A DNA stretch of 64,000 bases from Pinus tabuliformis (Eukaryota > Streptophyta > Pinopsida > Pinales > Pinaceae). A program made the position numbers and the translations under genes. Shown in pieces: positions 9,490 to 22,200 of the stretch. The stretch spans positions 797,199,119 through 797,263,118 of the forward strand of contig CM062805.1 in the NCBI GenBank assembly GCA_031772625.1, given 5' to 3'. The notes below the pieces were generated by a model. It did no database searches, had not been told where the DNA came from, and was given only the letters and a program-made list of their open reading frames with translations. Numbering within the stretch: the first letter of the stretch is position 1; each line of letters opens with the position of its first letter.

Positions 9490-12400
9490 CTCCTAGAACT
9501 ATAGGGGATTAGGGTTTGAAAGAAGGAACATGTAAGTAAAATCCCTAATCAAGAAATAAAAACCCTATATTTCCCTTTTCTAGGAGACAGAGCTTGAAGA
9601 CCAAGAAATCATTGCTCAACAGTTTAAGTTATGGAATGGAATCAATATTTCCTCAACTAGTGCCATAGGTGCTTATGGGGGCCTATGCACTTTTTGGCAC
9701 CCATCTAAGGTTTAGCTCCTTAACTCATCCCAATCTCTTCATTGTCTTGTAACTACATTTATGATCCTCACCTCCAACCGGGTATGTTATGTTATTAATG
9801 TATATATGTCAATTCACTTTAGAGAAAAGCATGATGGTTGGTTCTCTCTCCAAAACCTAGTTGAATCTGTATTTGGAGCTTTTATTATATTTTAGTATAT
9901 TTGAGGGAGAAAAAAGGAGGTTCGCCTGTTCGATATCCCTTCCAGAAGAAAATGGAATATCTTATCTCTCAGGTGAATTTTATGGATATTAAACCTACAG
10001 GTCTTAAATACACCTGGAACAATAAAAGAGTGGATCCAAATCATGTCACAAATATATTGGATCGTTTCATGGTATCTGACTACTTTCTTCGATGAGATAT
10101 CCTTATAAAATCTTCTATTATTTCATGGAATGGTTCTGACCCCCACTCCATCTGCTTGGACCTCTCCTCCACCATCAATTTTGGCCCTATCCCCTTTAGA
10201 TTTAACCCCATTTGGGTACAATACCCTAAATTTTATGAGGTAATTGCTCAGTCATGGCTACCTTGGGTGAAAGGAAACCCTATTAAGATTTGGGAAACAA
10301 AGATCAAAATATTGACAAGTAGCATAAAAGCTTGGGAAAAATCATTGATGCAAACTAGCGAGATTGCTATACAAGAAATGGAAAAAGCCATTGGCTAACT
10401 CCACTCCTCCATGGAAAAAGAATCAGTGCCTAAAGAAATGTTGAGGGAAGATTAACTCTTTTTGATAAATACCATTCATTATTTAAAGATGAGGAGGAAT
10501 ATTGGAGGCTAAAATCATGAAGCTTATGGCTACAAGGACGAGATTGAAACACCAAATTATTTCATAAACAAGCAAAAAAAAGGGAATGGAAAAAAACTAT
10601 TCAGGAAATTATGATGAATTGTAATAAGATTGGGGACTTTCAACAAATTAAGGAAGAAGTGGTGGCCTTTTTTAATAAACTCTATTATGAGCAAGATCCT
10701 ACCTCGGAGGATGCAAATATGTATATGCTAGAGCATAGTCCATATGTCATCACTGAAGAAATCAATCGACAACTTTCTCTCCTTTCTTTTCAAGACGAGA
10801 TTTGAAGAGTGTATTCTCCTTTCATCCTGATAAATCCCCTGGCCTAAACTACTTATCTGCCCATTTTTATCAACATTTCTAGGAAATGAGTAAGCATGAA
10901 TTCTATAGAATGATAGGTTATTCCCTAAAACATTGTTGCATGGGAGGAGGGATCAACTCATTTTTTCTTGCCTCGGTCCCTAAAGAAAAAAAATCCATCC
11001 GCTTTCCACATATTTTGTCCCATCTCTCTGTGCAATGTTTTCTACAAACTGATATCCAAAATCCCTAATGAAAGATTAAAAAGCCTTCTCCTTGTGATCA
11101 TATCAGAAATCCAAGGAGGTTTTGTTCTGAGCAGAAAAATATTCGATAACAAAATTATGGTACAAGAAGTTATTTTCTCCAATAGAGCGAGAGGTGATAA
11201 GGGGATGGCCATCAAACTAAATATGGCCAATTCCTTTGATCGACTCAGGCATAATTTTCTATTCTGAATGATGAGCAGATTGAGTTTCGACAATAATTTT
11301 ATCTAATGGATATCTCTCTGCACTTGGTCTGCATGGACCGCCCCCTTTGATCAATGGCAAAGTCACAGTTTTTTTCCAAGCTTCTCGTCGTCTACGACAA
11401 CGATGTCCTTTATCCCCTTTCCTATATATCTATATTTTTTATTCCCTTAACAAAAGGTTGCAATTTGAATGCAACAACGACGGTCTCCTAGACCTAAGAT
11501 TCACTACATCTATCAAAAGTGCAAATAGTTCTCAATTTGCATACAACACCATTTTTCTCGGAGGGGCATCGATGACTACTGCAAATAGATTCAAATTGGT
11601 ATTAGATAACTTCCCGATTGCTTCTAGAGGTCAAACAAATTTGAATAAGCCGAAAATATTCACTTGGAACCTCGATGGCGAGAAGACTTTGAATTGGTGT
11701 GATCTTCGGCTTCAATGCCACTAATGGATGGAAAGACTTCAAATACCTAGGTATTCCTATTTGTTTGAAATCCCTCTCTTCCTAGGCATGGAAATTGGTT
11801 ATTTCAAAGGCAAAAACTAAGTTGGAATCTTGGGGAGCTTGTTGGCTTACAATGGCTGGTTGAATTGTCCTCATCAAGTTGGTTTTGTCAGCCATCCCTC
11901 TATAACAGTTCTCTACTTTGTTAGCCCCTAAATATATTCTACAATATTTGGGAAAGGAAATTTGTAAATTCCTTTGGGAAGGGAATAAAGGCACCACGAA
12001 AAAAGTCCATTTGATAAGTTGGGCCACAGTTCACACATAAAGGATCATGGAGGTTTTGGGATCAAAGAACCAACCCTCATGAATTAGGCCATGTGAGAAA
12101 AGCTTGTTAAGAATATGAGAACCAAAAAGGACGCTTGGTGGGTTCATATTTTTCAAACGAATATGTACATTTGGAAGGAAAACCTCCTCCTTTGAACCAT
12201 CTCTACTCACCTACGTGGAAGTTGATTTCCGCTTCGTCTGACCTTATCAACAACCACTTAAGTTGGACTCTAGGGAATGGCTCATCCATTTGTCTTTGGC
12301 AAGACTCCATCCTGAATCACCCTCCTCTCCAATACTCAGAAGATCTTAGGCCTCTCCTAGAGTTTCTATCTAATCATGGAATTACCTCATTAACTCACAT

Positions 12401-12974
12401 CTCAAATGGAATGAATCAGAAAATTGGATCAGATGGTGTTTTGATCATTCCCCCCCAATCTTTCAAATAATCTCGATCGGCTCAAAATATTCCTATCAAG
12501 ATGTGCCCCAATAAATTGTCACACAAAAGACAAGTTGGGATGGAAAGCTCATGTTTACACAGGCAAGGTCGGGTATCAAGAGCTGCTTTTCTCAGCTCAT
12601 ATTCCTTCAAAATACTCTTTGTGGAATAAATTATGGATCAACATTTCCATACCTAAAGTAAACACATTTGTTGGACACTTCTTCATAAAAAAAATTAACT
12701 GCTAAAAATCTTCAAAAAGAGGAACCTGTCGACCTTTATGCTGCCCCTTTGCAAACATGACAAATAATCCATCCCACATTTGTTTCTATTCTACTTTTTC
12801 TTGTCTCAAGTATGGGATTTTGCCTTGGGACCCTTGTCCAGTCATCTCAATATGCTTACTGATCTCTCAATTTTCATGAACAGTTGGAGCAAACAATATT
12901 ATGGGTCTCTAGTGGAAAAGCCCTATCTAAATGGATCTAGAACTCCCTCCCGAAATATATTTGTTGGCAGATCT
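9490..12974 (+). pseudogene. LINE B ORF2, heavily degraded EN-RT-thumb region
   Basis: Endonuclease traces are found at 9900-10100 (FMDIKPTGLKYTWNNKRVDPN...LDRFMVSDYF), the segment preceding the SDH motif in plant LINE endonucleases. RT traces: EIQGGFVLSRKIFDN (about 11107), FDRLRHNFLF (about 11235), LRQRCPLSPFLYIYIF (about 11392) and FAYNTIFLGGAS (about 11538), where the FADDT motif is destroyed. Thumb: AGXIVLIKLVLSAIPL (about 11855). The part up to 12974 covers the connection and zinc-binding region. Many stops are present and the whole ORF is dead. Confidence 0.75.
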
Positions 12975-14008
12975 TGTAATGACCCGCTTAAATCTTATCA
13001 TGCAAATTTTATTAATGTTTACATTACCTGAAAATATTGAGAAATATTGGTGAATACCTTCATTTTGGAAACTATAAATTTATTTACTAATATAAAATTC
13101 ATTATTTCTATTTTATTCAAATTCCCAACTTGCCCTCTCAAATTGAATCTTAGGTAGGATATGGTCTCCTTCCATTATTTCAAATTATATATATATTTAC
13201 CTCACATTCCCAAATGAACTCTCACGTTTACTTAGGAGAAGACATGGTCCTCTCCATTTAATTACATCTCACATTCCAAAATGTGCTCTCACATTTACTT
13301 GGGAGAAGACATGGTCCTCTCCATTTAATTACCAATATATATATTCATCTCACATTCCCAAATGTACTCCCAGATTTACTTGGGAGAAGAGAAGTCAACT
13401 GTAAGGATGGAGGAGAAGTTAATGACATTAATGAGAGGTGGTTGAGGTGGAGAAGAGAGGGAGGGTATAAAAAGGGAAGGAGGAAGGGAGAAAAGGGGAG
13501 GTAGGGGTCTTGCTTTGATTTTGGGTTGGCTGTGATTTTAGGATTGTTGTGATTTTGGAGACCTAAGGAACCTGTGGAGGTTTCTTGGGTTTGTTGAGAG
13601 GAGGGAAATATTGTTTATCTTGGTCTGGATTATTCATTTTGGACACACTACATTTGGTTGGACTTGGGCTCGGAGGGCTAGGGAACCTGTGGAGGTTTCC
13701 TGGGCTAGGATTTATTCCTAGTTCGGTGGGAGGTAAATCTAGATAGGTTAGTCAAGAGGAGTGTTTTAGCAGGAGCAGCAGCTCAAAGGCATTTCCACTA
13801 GCTACTGGTACAGCTATTCCGCTATGCATATATTACTCACGTTAATTATTGAAATAAAATGTTCACAATAAGTTATAGGGATTAGAATGTAAATGGTAAA
13901 ATTTTCATTGTTTAAAAGCCTTGTAAGAAAGTAAATTATTGCCTCTTATCGCTTTTAAATTCCAGAGAAAATAGATTTGTTAGAAGACCCTAGGATAGGG
14001 CTCTTACA
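12975..14008 (+). repeat. 5' LTR with internal tandem repeats
   Basis: 1034 bp, bounded by TG...CA. Around 13195-13400 it carries about three copies of a 65-70-bp unit (CTCACATTCCCAAATG...GACATGGTCCTCTCCATTTA). The 3' LTR has about five, which with a longer (TA)n run explains most of the length difference (1034 versus 1207 bp). Confidence 0.9.
13466..13473 (+). promoter_or_regulatory. LTR TATA box
   Basis: TATAAAAA in GGAGGGTATAAAAAGGGAAGG, about 490 bp into the LTR, repeated at 31458-31465 in the 3' LTR. It is a likely core promoter for the element transcript. Confidence 0.7.
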
Positions 14009-14010
14009 CA

Positions 14011-14022
14011 TGGTATTAGAGC
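14011..14022 (+). other. primer-binding site, initiator Met tRNA type
   Basis: TGGTATTAGAGC lies two bases after the 5' LTR end. It differs by one base from the common plant PBS TGGTATCAGAGC, complementary to the 3' end of initiator tRNA-Met. It fixes the element on the + strand. Confidence 0.85.
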
Positions 14023-14174
14023 TATGGTTCAAAATATGGATCCAAAGCCCACTAAACCCCAAATACTGCTAAAAGGAGGGTCGCGGCTACTTTGGGTTGC
14101 GCAGCCAAATTCTTTCTAAAGCTTTGTATAGGAGGCCATCCTACCACCGGGGGTGCTCTGGAAGGGGTTCCACT

Positions 14175-14885
14175 TTAGTTCGGAGCACGATCAGTCTCAG
14201 CTGGGGTTTGTATCTTTTCAGAGGCAGAAATAGGTGTCGGTGGTCTCTGGCTCTCCTGTGGAGCTTTGACTACAGATTGAGTATTTTGGGTGGGTATAGC
14301 ACCCTCCCCAAATTGATTGTTCATTTTATCATCTGGAATCCCGCTGGGCGCTAAAGCCTTGGAATAGTGTTGCAAATTCTGCTTGCTTTTCTGCTCCCAA
14401 GTGATTTTCCAAGCGTTTGCAGGGCCATACTGCTGCGGAACAACCCAAGGAAATATGAAATTCCTTGGCTGTGACTGATTCAACAACTTTGAGTCTGACT
14501 TTGGTAATCCAAACCCAAAATCACGCATCAAATTCACTTCCAGAGCATCAGAGAAACCTCGCTTTGCTCCTAAAGCAATACCCTTCGATGCCGCGTGAAG
14601 AGCCCGATAATTGTAATCTCGTACAACCTAAGAAAACTCACGGCTGTTGAACGAGTTCATCCAGCATTTCTGAGCCTCCTCGCTTTGGATGAACCAAGAA
14701 TCATATGCTCCCGGGTGCAAAGGTAAACAGAGATCCTTCAGAGAAGAATGCAGCTCAACAGGAGACACATCATTAAGCTTGGATTGGCCAGCTTCGTCCA
14801 CCAGATCAGAACTTTTCTTCATGAAAACAAAGCGATTATATCTGGAAATCTCTTGGCTATTAACGTAGCAGCTCTCCCGTTCCAA
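14175..14885 (-). pseudogene. unknown antisense ORF inside the LTR element
   Basis: Two in-frame open segments on the minus strand (14885-14628 and about 14625-14175) are separated by a single stop at about 14628. Together they would be about 235 residues. The first has PGAYDSWFIQSEEAQKCWMN; the second has ASKGIALGAKRGFSDALE and FGFGLPKSDSKLL, then a Pro/Gln/Ser/Thr-rich low-complexity tail. Codon-like structure and a single stop suggest a recently decayed coding sequence. I do not recognise the family. It could be another captured host exon, an accessory retroelement protein, or an endogenised sequence. It is opposite in sense to the LTRs, like the OB-fold gene. Confidence 0.4.
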
Positions 14886-15099
14886 GATCGATTCTCGCTA
14901 GGGACCGTACTCGTCTGCTTTCCCTTTTGTGAACACTAGGAATATCAAGCCGAGGCGGCTCCGTTACCTCAATAGTCAGGCTTTTCGCATCTCTCAGACC
15001 TGGGAAACTCTGGCCGAGACGTGGTTGTTCTGGCCAAGTCTTTTCAGACCTGACAAGTTCTAGTTGGGTCAAAGCTAGGTCAGCCTGAATCTGGCTGCC

Positions 15100-17522
15100 T
15101 CTAGTTTGAATCGTGTTTCATTGACGAGTCAAGTCTATGTGGTCTTAGCAGTCCTCCCGTAACTATGCTTCCTTAATACATTCTTCTAGTGGTGGGTAAA
15201 ATTTTCAAAGTTCCCTATCTGTATTCTTTTCTACGTTTAATGTGCATTCATTTATTCTATAGAGATGTTTATTCTAGTATTTTCAAATTAAAATGCATAT
15301 TTATATTCTAATTAATTCGTGAAGTGCTTCTACTAATTGCTTATTGTCCAAAGCACTCTTGTAATATTGTCTCCCTTCTTCTTCTTTTTCGTAATTTTGG
15401 GAACTCTTAAATCAATGCTTTTTAAAGCATTAGGTTAACAGAGTCCATTGAAAAAAAAAGGAAGGCATTAAAATGGAGTTGTGCCTCATTCCATCTGGAT
15501 ATAGTAGAGATGACCTTTCTCACTGCTAAAAATTTTGGAACCTCGCATAAAGATTCCTTTAATAATCTGAATTTTGGCCCATATTCAGATGAGTCCAGCT
15601 ATGTCCAAAAAAATGACACGTCAATTCCATAAAATGCATATAAACACTCCGTTATAGTAGGTAAATAGCACAAAAGCTATGTAAAGTAATTTTCTAGTTA
15701 TATTAAGCAATATAGCCTTTCCATTTAATAACAGATACAGATAATATGCTAGTAAACACTGCTTCCAATATATAGAAGGTTACTCGAAAAATAAAAAGTA
15801 TTGAACTATTCTTTATCATATAGGACGTTATGCTTGCCCAAGCTCCGAAGCCATCCAATCCACAACCCCACTTCGCTATGCACAAAGGAATGCTCGCTTG
15901 TAAAAATCTCTGCGGAGGCTCAACTACCATAGTACCTAACCAAATGCTATCACAAGTGAAATTAAAATCTCTAATCACATTCCCTCAAATGGCCAATACA
16001 CGTCATTTCACCAAAAAAAAAGAAGTACATCAACAGAGTAGTGCTGCTCGACCCATTGTACCAGTGCTTTCTTGCTCTAATGGCTAAGCCGCCAATAACA
16101 AGCTTACAAAAGGGAGCGAAAATTATAGCAAAGCCAAGGTCAAATAGCTCCTAACTTTTCCTTTTGTGGCTATATTTACATATTGATACGGATTTCAAAA
16201 GGGGGGGGCAAGGAACTTAACATCCTCAATATCTGTTGTCTTTCCTAGGTAACTATAATAATGGGTTGTTGGACTATTTCTCTTTTGCATTCCCAATTGG
16301 TTTCCCTTCCTTGGCGTTCTGCAACTTGTCTCTTGCTGCCTCCAACGATCTTTTAAATCCAATCTGTGGCTGGATCAATGGCTTTTACAACTATTGTGGA
16401 AGCCTGCAAGTTGATATTGTGGTTGTTGTATGTACCTACAACCCTTAAGGTGTTGCATGCATTTTAGGCCATTGCAATCAAATTATTATGCCTTTGTTGA
16501 TGTCCCACAACTAATCTTTGTAGTTCTCTGGCCTTTGCAAGCGTGATGATCTTCCCTACACACACAACACATAAATCAAAGAAATAAAGTTAATAATATG
16601 TAACCAAAACCAGGATCTTTATGGAAACCACCTTAGAGGCTCCATTATCGTCAGTAAAACTCTAGTACAAAAAAATAAATAAATAAAAATAAAATAAAAA
16701 ATAAAAAATTAATAACAGATACAAAAAAAAAAACAAAAAACAAAAACAAAAACAAAAAAACAAACCCCACTACTGAAACAACACTGTCTTTAGTTTCTCC
16801 AAACAAAATTCCATCACATAATAAAAGTCCATAAAATGGAATCAAATAGTTGTCATTGTGGAAACAGATAATCAAATAGGTATCATTATGGAAACAAAAT
16901 TAAATAGGCATTAGTGTGGAAACAGATATATCTTCTTTAGCTCTCCAAGAACAAATTCCAACAATTAAAAACAAATGAAGTTTGTAATATATAATCACGA
17001 AAATGGCGATAACTTCTCTTTAGAATCAAAAGAGTTCACCATACAAGTAAAGAACAGTTAATAATCCGAGAGAGTGGGTTAATAATATGAAACAAAGTGG
17101 GTATCATTATCCAAACTGCAATACCTTGGATTTTCTAGGATTTCCTAGAGAAATTCCAGCACATACTAAAAGAATTAAAGTTGATCATGTTAAATCAATT
17201 CCTCTAATTTTGAATACAATGCACCTTCTTTATCATCACTCCACCACTAAAAACCACTAATAATTTTTTTTCTCTCCTAGTAAGTTGTGACATAAAAGTT
17301 AAAAAGCAGTCAGTGACTAAGAGAACCAAATGCGAGAGACAATCATGCAAATGCAATCAAAAAATAGGTTCTTCCTATACTTTCTTTGCCAAGACTCTTA
17401 AAAGGCAAGTAATGAATGTTTAAAGAGAACCAAGGATTTAAATGTTAAGCTTGAAATTTAAAAATGTATATATATATTGCAGCAATAGGAATATGAGAGA
17501 GCTCCAAACCCTCTTGTTCTTT
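15100..17522. other. LTR-element interior with no clear gene
   Basis: No long conserved ORF is visible. One block on the minus strand (about 16563-16250) looks exon-like: an acceptor-like GTGTGTGTAG followed by a frame giving KIITLAKARELQRLVVGHQQ, with a stop after about 30 residues. This resembles a decayed exon but is not identifiable. The rest is A/T-rich with simple A/C repeats at 16660-16770. Confidence 0.4.
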
Positions 17523-17536
17523 CCATACTAAATATC
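17523..17536 (+). repeat. 14-bp target-site duplication of LINE D (left)
   Basis: CCATACTAAATATC at 17523-17536 is repeated exactly at 24995-25008, directly flanking LINE D. This is the hallmark of target-primed reverse transcription. Confidence 0.95.
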
Positions 17537-17803
17537 TTTTTTTTTTCTTTTCTTTTTTTACTTTCTTTCTTTCTTTCTTCTTCTTCTTCTTCTTCTTCTT
17601 CTTTTTTTTTTTTTTTTTTTTAACATGGTCAATTACTTTTGTATTATAAAACGAACAGAAGAAGGACTAAGTCCTATTACATTCCGGTTGTAAAAGGTCT
17701 TTACTAAAGGAACAAAAGGGGAACGCAGTCCCTACCTCATCATGTGAGACCTTGTTTCTAAAGTACTGAAATTTAAGTACTGAAATTTGGTTCACAGACT
17801 CCT

Positions 17804-18094
17804 CTAGATGCTATCCCTTTTTTTACTGTATCTGGAGGAAGCTTCACCTTGCTCGCTTTGGCTCAATGAAGCGATGTAATCTACTGCATCCTCAAGATGC
17901 TTGCATTTGTCCTTCAGCTCTTCAATCTCTGCTCTTTGTTTCTCAATTTCAATTTGTTTGTAGTTATTTATGCTCTTCATCTCTGAACGAAGATCTTTGA
18001 AAGTTTGTATAAATTGACCTATCATGAATCTATTGGCACAGCACATTGCACAACTCTCGTTCTTTTCCACTTTTTCTAAGGGGTTGTAAGACAT
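17804..18094 (-). CDS. LINE D third ORF: Cys-motif coiled-coil protein
   Basis: An intact 96-residue ORF of unknown family. It begins MSYNPLEKVEKNESCAMCCA, with the Cys motif followed by NRFMI, then an amphipathic charged stretch (about residues 33-72, EIEKQRAEIEELKDKCKHL) that is a strong coiled-coil candidate, and a Ser/Lys/Arg-rich C-terminus. It lies about 1.1 kb downstream of RNase H and about 180 bp before the tail. LINE A has a homologue at 6921-7275 on the opposite strand. The shared position and spacing argue for a genuine third ORF. By analogy with coiled-coil ORF1 proteins it could oligomerise or bind RNA, but nothing shows this directly. Confidence 0.7.
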   Translation of the reverse strand: MSYNPLEKVEKNESCAMCCANRFMIGQFIQTFKDLRSEMKSINNYKQIEIEKQRAEIEELKDKCKHLEDAVDYIASLSQSEQGEASSRYSKKRDSI

Positions 18095-19250
18095 CTTTGT
18101 TGGGATGTCAACTATATTACTCTTTGGATCTCTGTTTTATGGCTGAGAGCTTCTATGCTTTTTGTTATGATGGCCTTCTAGCTATTTGCTTTGATCTCTC
18201 TTCTCGTCTTTTGAATAATTCCTTTCAGTGTGCCAGTGCGACTGTTTTCTCTTATTGATGCTGGGGAAATTAGGGATCTACTTCTGAGAAATGGGAAAGT
18301 GAGGAGTAATAGACTTAGGCCTTAGAGACTGGAAATTGCAAATGGATGAGATGCTAAGGGGGCTGATGGAGTCTGAAAGTATCGACAAGAAGTAAAACTC
18401 AGTGGCTTCTCTGTTTTTTTGCAAAAGATCAGGAGCACAACTATGAAGGGTGGGAGAAGCTGGTGCTGGAACAGAAAGGTCACACTAAGTGAGGAGACAA
18501 TGGCCAGGTGTTCTGATCGGATGGGACCGACTCTGATCGGGATGGTGAATATCAGGGGACTGAAAAGAAAGAGTTCTAAGAGGAGTAGAGTGCGAAAAGG
18601 TGGAAACCATAGCCTCTGTTAACAGGGGCCTATAGACTCTTAACACAATGACAGACATGTTGTTAGTAACAGCTTGCTTAACAAGACAATTCTTGCAGAG
18701 ATTATTTCCTCTGATAATTTCATCAAATCACTTACCTCTGCTTAGCTCCTGCGTTTTGAGGTTGATCCTTAGTTTGCTGACCACTCTTAGCATGCCTCCC
18801 ACCTGATCCTTCGATTCCAAGCACTATTTTTTGCTTACTATTTGTTGCTCTGTAACACCTATTTCCCAGTGCTTTCTCTGATAATGGATGTTCCTATGCT
18901 TGTGATTCTTTTATAGACTTGTCTAAGAATGTTGGACTCATGACTCTTCTCGGCCTTCACGATAAAATCCCCCAGACTTCCGTGCTTGCCTGATTTACTC
19001 TTCAGATCAGTGCAATCACTGCCTTGACTGATATGACCTTTAGCTGCTGTGTTCTATTCATGGGGACGATTTCTGCTCTGGTGCCATTCACGATGCGTCC
19101 TTTTCTTCATTATGAGGATTTTCTTCACTGCACGAGAAGGATTGACTATTATTTTTCTGCCTGTTATGTGCAGGTGTATCTCCTGCTACTTGTTCGTAAT
19201 TTGATTCCTTGCTTCTGTTGATTTGATGTGATAAACTATACTTTGAGCCT
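18095..19250 (-). other. LINE D spacer between RNase H and third ORF
   Basis: No conserved domain is seen. On the minus strand the part at about 18620-18250 is pyrimidine-rich and lies just before the third ORF, like 6295-6530 in LINE A. It may be an internal leader or promoter. Confidence 0.4.
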
Positions 19251-19254
19251 TAGA

Positions 19255-22200
19255 CCATTCCTCCAGAGGGGACGGATTATGGGATAGCTTGTTCATAAAT
19301 ATTTTGGTGTTCTTTCACCATTCCAGCTCTCTGATCCACTGCCTTGTTGGCCAGTGAGTCAGCCTCCCTATTTTGGGTTTTGAGGACATGTTTAAAAACA
19401 ACATTCCCCAATTTCTTTATGTTGTCCAAAATTCACTATCTAATTTTATTTAATGCTACGTTTTTGAAGTCTCTCCCTGCTTCCATTGCTGCTATTATAA
19501 TTGCTGAGTCACCAATTATTATAGGGTCTTTTATTTGATTTTTTTTAGGATATTGGTACCCATTAATAAATTGTCTACCTCTGCCCTGTTGTTTGTCATT
19601 GTTCCTAACCTCCATTCATATGTTTCTATTGTCTCGCCATTAGGATCCAGGATTAATTCGCCTGTCCCTGCTCTTCCTGGATTGTTCTTTGAAGCTCCAT
19701 CAAAGAAAAGAATGTGTTTTCTTTGATTTTTAATCCATTCCTCCATTTCCATGTCGTTCCCACGAAACTTTCAATCTCTGCTTTTGCCCCCTGCCTTCTT
19801 TGGAGGTTGGCTCCCCGCTGAGCCATCAATGAGGACTTTGTTGTACCAATCCTTTTCTTCTTGCTGCAAACTATTTTGATCTATACTTGATGCTCCATTT
19901 GCACTTATCATTTCCGAAACTTGTCCCCATGTCTTAGCTAGAATGGTCCTTGTATTTGGCTTTTGGCCTTTAAAGATACACTTATTCCTAGCTAGCCATA
20001 GATGCCAGTAAAGAGTGGAGGGTAGGCACTTCTAGATTAGACTTATGACTATTTTTTTTTCTTTGCATATGGGTAGCTTTGCTCCCAATTTTTGTTTAGA
20101 GTTGTCAGCTGCTCTATTGTGTTAATGTTCAATTCTAGAGAACTGATAATTTGCTTCTAGCATTGTCTTGCAATAATGCAATTCAAGAATAAGTGTTGAA
20201 TACTTTCTTCTTCTCTTTGGCACATGACGCATATGGAGGGGCCTTAGAAACATTTTTCCTTAAATTTTCCGCCATAAGTATCTTTCCTTTTAGTAGAGTC
20301 CATGCAAAAAATTTTATTTTGGGTAGGCATTCGTTCTTCCATGCTGCTGTCCATAGGTTCCAATTTTCATAATTGTTGTAGTTTTGTAGGAAGTTGTAGC
20401 CTGATTTTACTGTAAATTTTCCACCATTTGGTAACCATATATAATTATCTTGGCTCTCTTTGTTTATGGGGGCTGCTCCTACTAATAGGAGCTTCAATTC
20501 TTCCCACTGGTTTTTCAGTCTATCTAGGAGTGACTGCACTCTCCAAGTTGTCCAGCTGTTTTGTTCCCAATCAGATATGGAATATAACGAAGTTGTACCT
20601 TTCTCCTCCATCCATTCTTTCAGTCCTCTTAAGTTTTGTTGATGGTTCAAAGGGGCTGCTCCCATGATTCTGTCATCCCAAACAGAGATAGATTTCCCAT
20701 TCCTCGGGTTCTTGGAAATTTAATCTCTAATTTGTGGAATAATTTTTTTGATAAGTTTCCAAACTTGAGTACAAGGACGGTCTGGAATTATTTCGGTGAG
20801 CATCTTTGACTGATGAGAGTTGAGGTATTTCCTTGATAGTGCTTCGCCCCACCATTGATCCTTACCCATTTAGCATTCTCCAAGCTAACTTGATCCCAAG
20901 TGCATTGTTTGTCAAACCTGGTATCCTGATTGAGATACCTCATTTTTCAAATGGGAGAGTCAATTGATCCCATCGAACAAGACTTAATTTTTTGGATTCT
21001 TGTTTTCCGCCTTCCCATAGGAATCCTCTAGTAGTTAATTCCATTTGTTTGTGTGCACTTGCCGGTGCCATAATTATGGCATACTGATATAATGGCAAGG
21101 CTGAGAGGAGTGCTTTGATTAATATTGACCTGCCTGCTAGATTTAGCCACGTCATTCCCCAACTTTGGATTTTCCCCCTCATTTTTTCTATTTGTTTGTT
21201 CCAAAATTCTGCCTTGACCACTTCTTTTGCCAATGGTAATCCGAGATATGTAAAATGACTCCATTTTAATTGAACCAGGATTTCCATTATTTGTGAGATC
21301 CTCTTCATTATGTTAATTGGCACATTCCAGGTATAGATTCTGCATTTCTTATTGTTTAAGAAGCCTCCTGAAGCATCAAGGAAATCGTCTAGAAATTTTT
21401 TAAACCGCCTAGCTAATATGCTAGAGGTTCCCCCAATAAGAAGAGTGTCATCAGCAAAGAGCGAGTGGTTTATTTCTTTGACCCCTCTAGCGATTCTAAT
21501 ACCTGTAATTTTCCTTTTTTCTCTTTGATTTTCTAGCTGAATACTCAATGTTTCAACCATTATGATGTAGAGGAAAGGGAAAAGCGGACATCTTTGCCTC
21601 AGACCTCTTGTGCTTCGGAAATAACTACTTGGCCTCCCATTGATCAATGGTGCTATCCAGGGAGTGGAGATGCATGCCATAACAATATCTATGAACTTGG
21701 AAGAAATGCCGAACTTTTGAAGGACAACCATAAGAAAATTATGATTTACTCTGTCGAAAGCATTGGCCATATCCAGCTTTATGACCATGCCCTTTTCCTT
21801 TCTTTGTATACTACTGTGAATGGCCTCCTGCACTATAATTACATTGTCTGTAATCTGTCTTTTTGGAACAAAGCCACCTTGGTTTTCTGAGATGATGCAA
21901 GGCAGAATTCTTTTCAGTCTATTAGCCAAGATTTTCGTGATAATTTTGTAAGAAGAGTTGCATAGAGAGATTGGCCTGAATCTATCAAAAGAGATAGGAT
22001 TTGATTCTTTAGGAATGAGAGCCAAGTGTGAAGCTTTGTATTTTCTCCCACTTTATTTTTCTTGAAAACATTTTTGATCATTCTCACTAAATCTTTTTTT
22101 ATTGTTCCCCAATGATTCTTGTAGAAGGCAATTGTGAAACCGTCCAGCCCTAGTGCTTTTTCCGAGTGCATGCTCCATATTGCTTCTTTTATTTTCTCCT

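Larger units (their letters stand above)
7836..12974 (+). mobile_element. LINE B, L1-type, 5' part (split by LTR element)
   Basis: Contains ORF1 (DUF4283-like region plus CCHC knuckle), a decayed endonuclease region, RT and thumb, ending abruptly at 12974 where an LTR begins. The other half, including RNase H, resumes at 31986. Across the junction, with one copy of the short target repeat, the frame reads CWQI then RLSGNNVIFKN, matching SQIWLSRNKSIFKD at the same place in LINE A (about 5350). The two halves are therefore one LINE. Confidence 0.85.
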
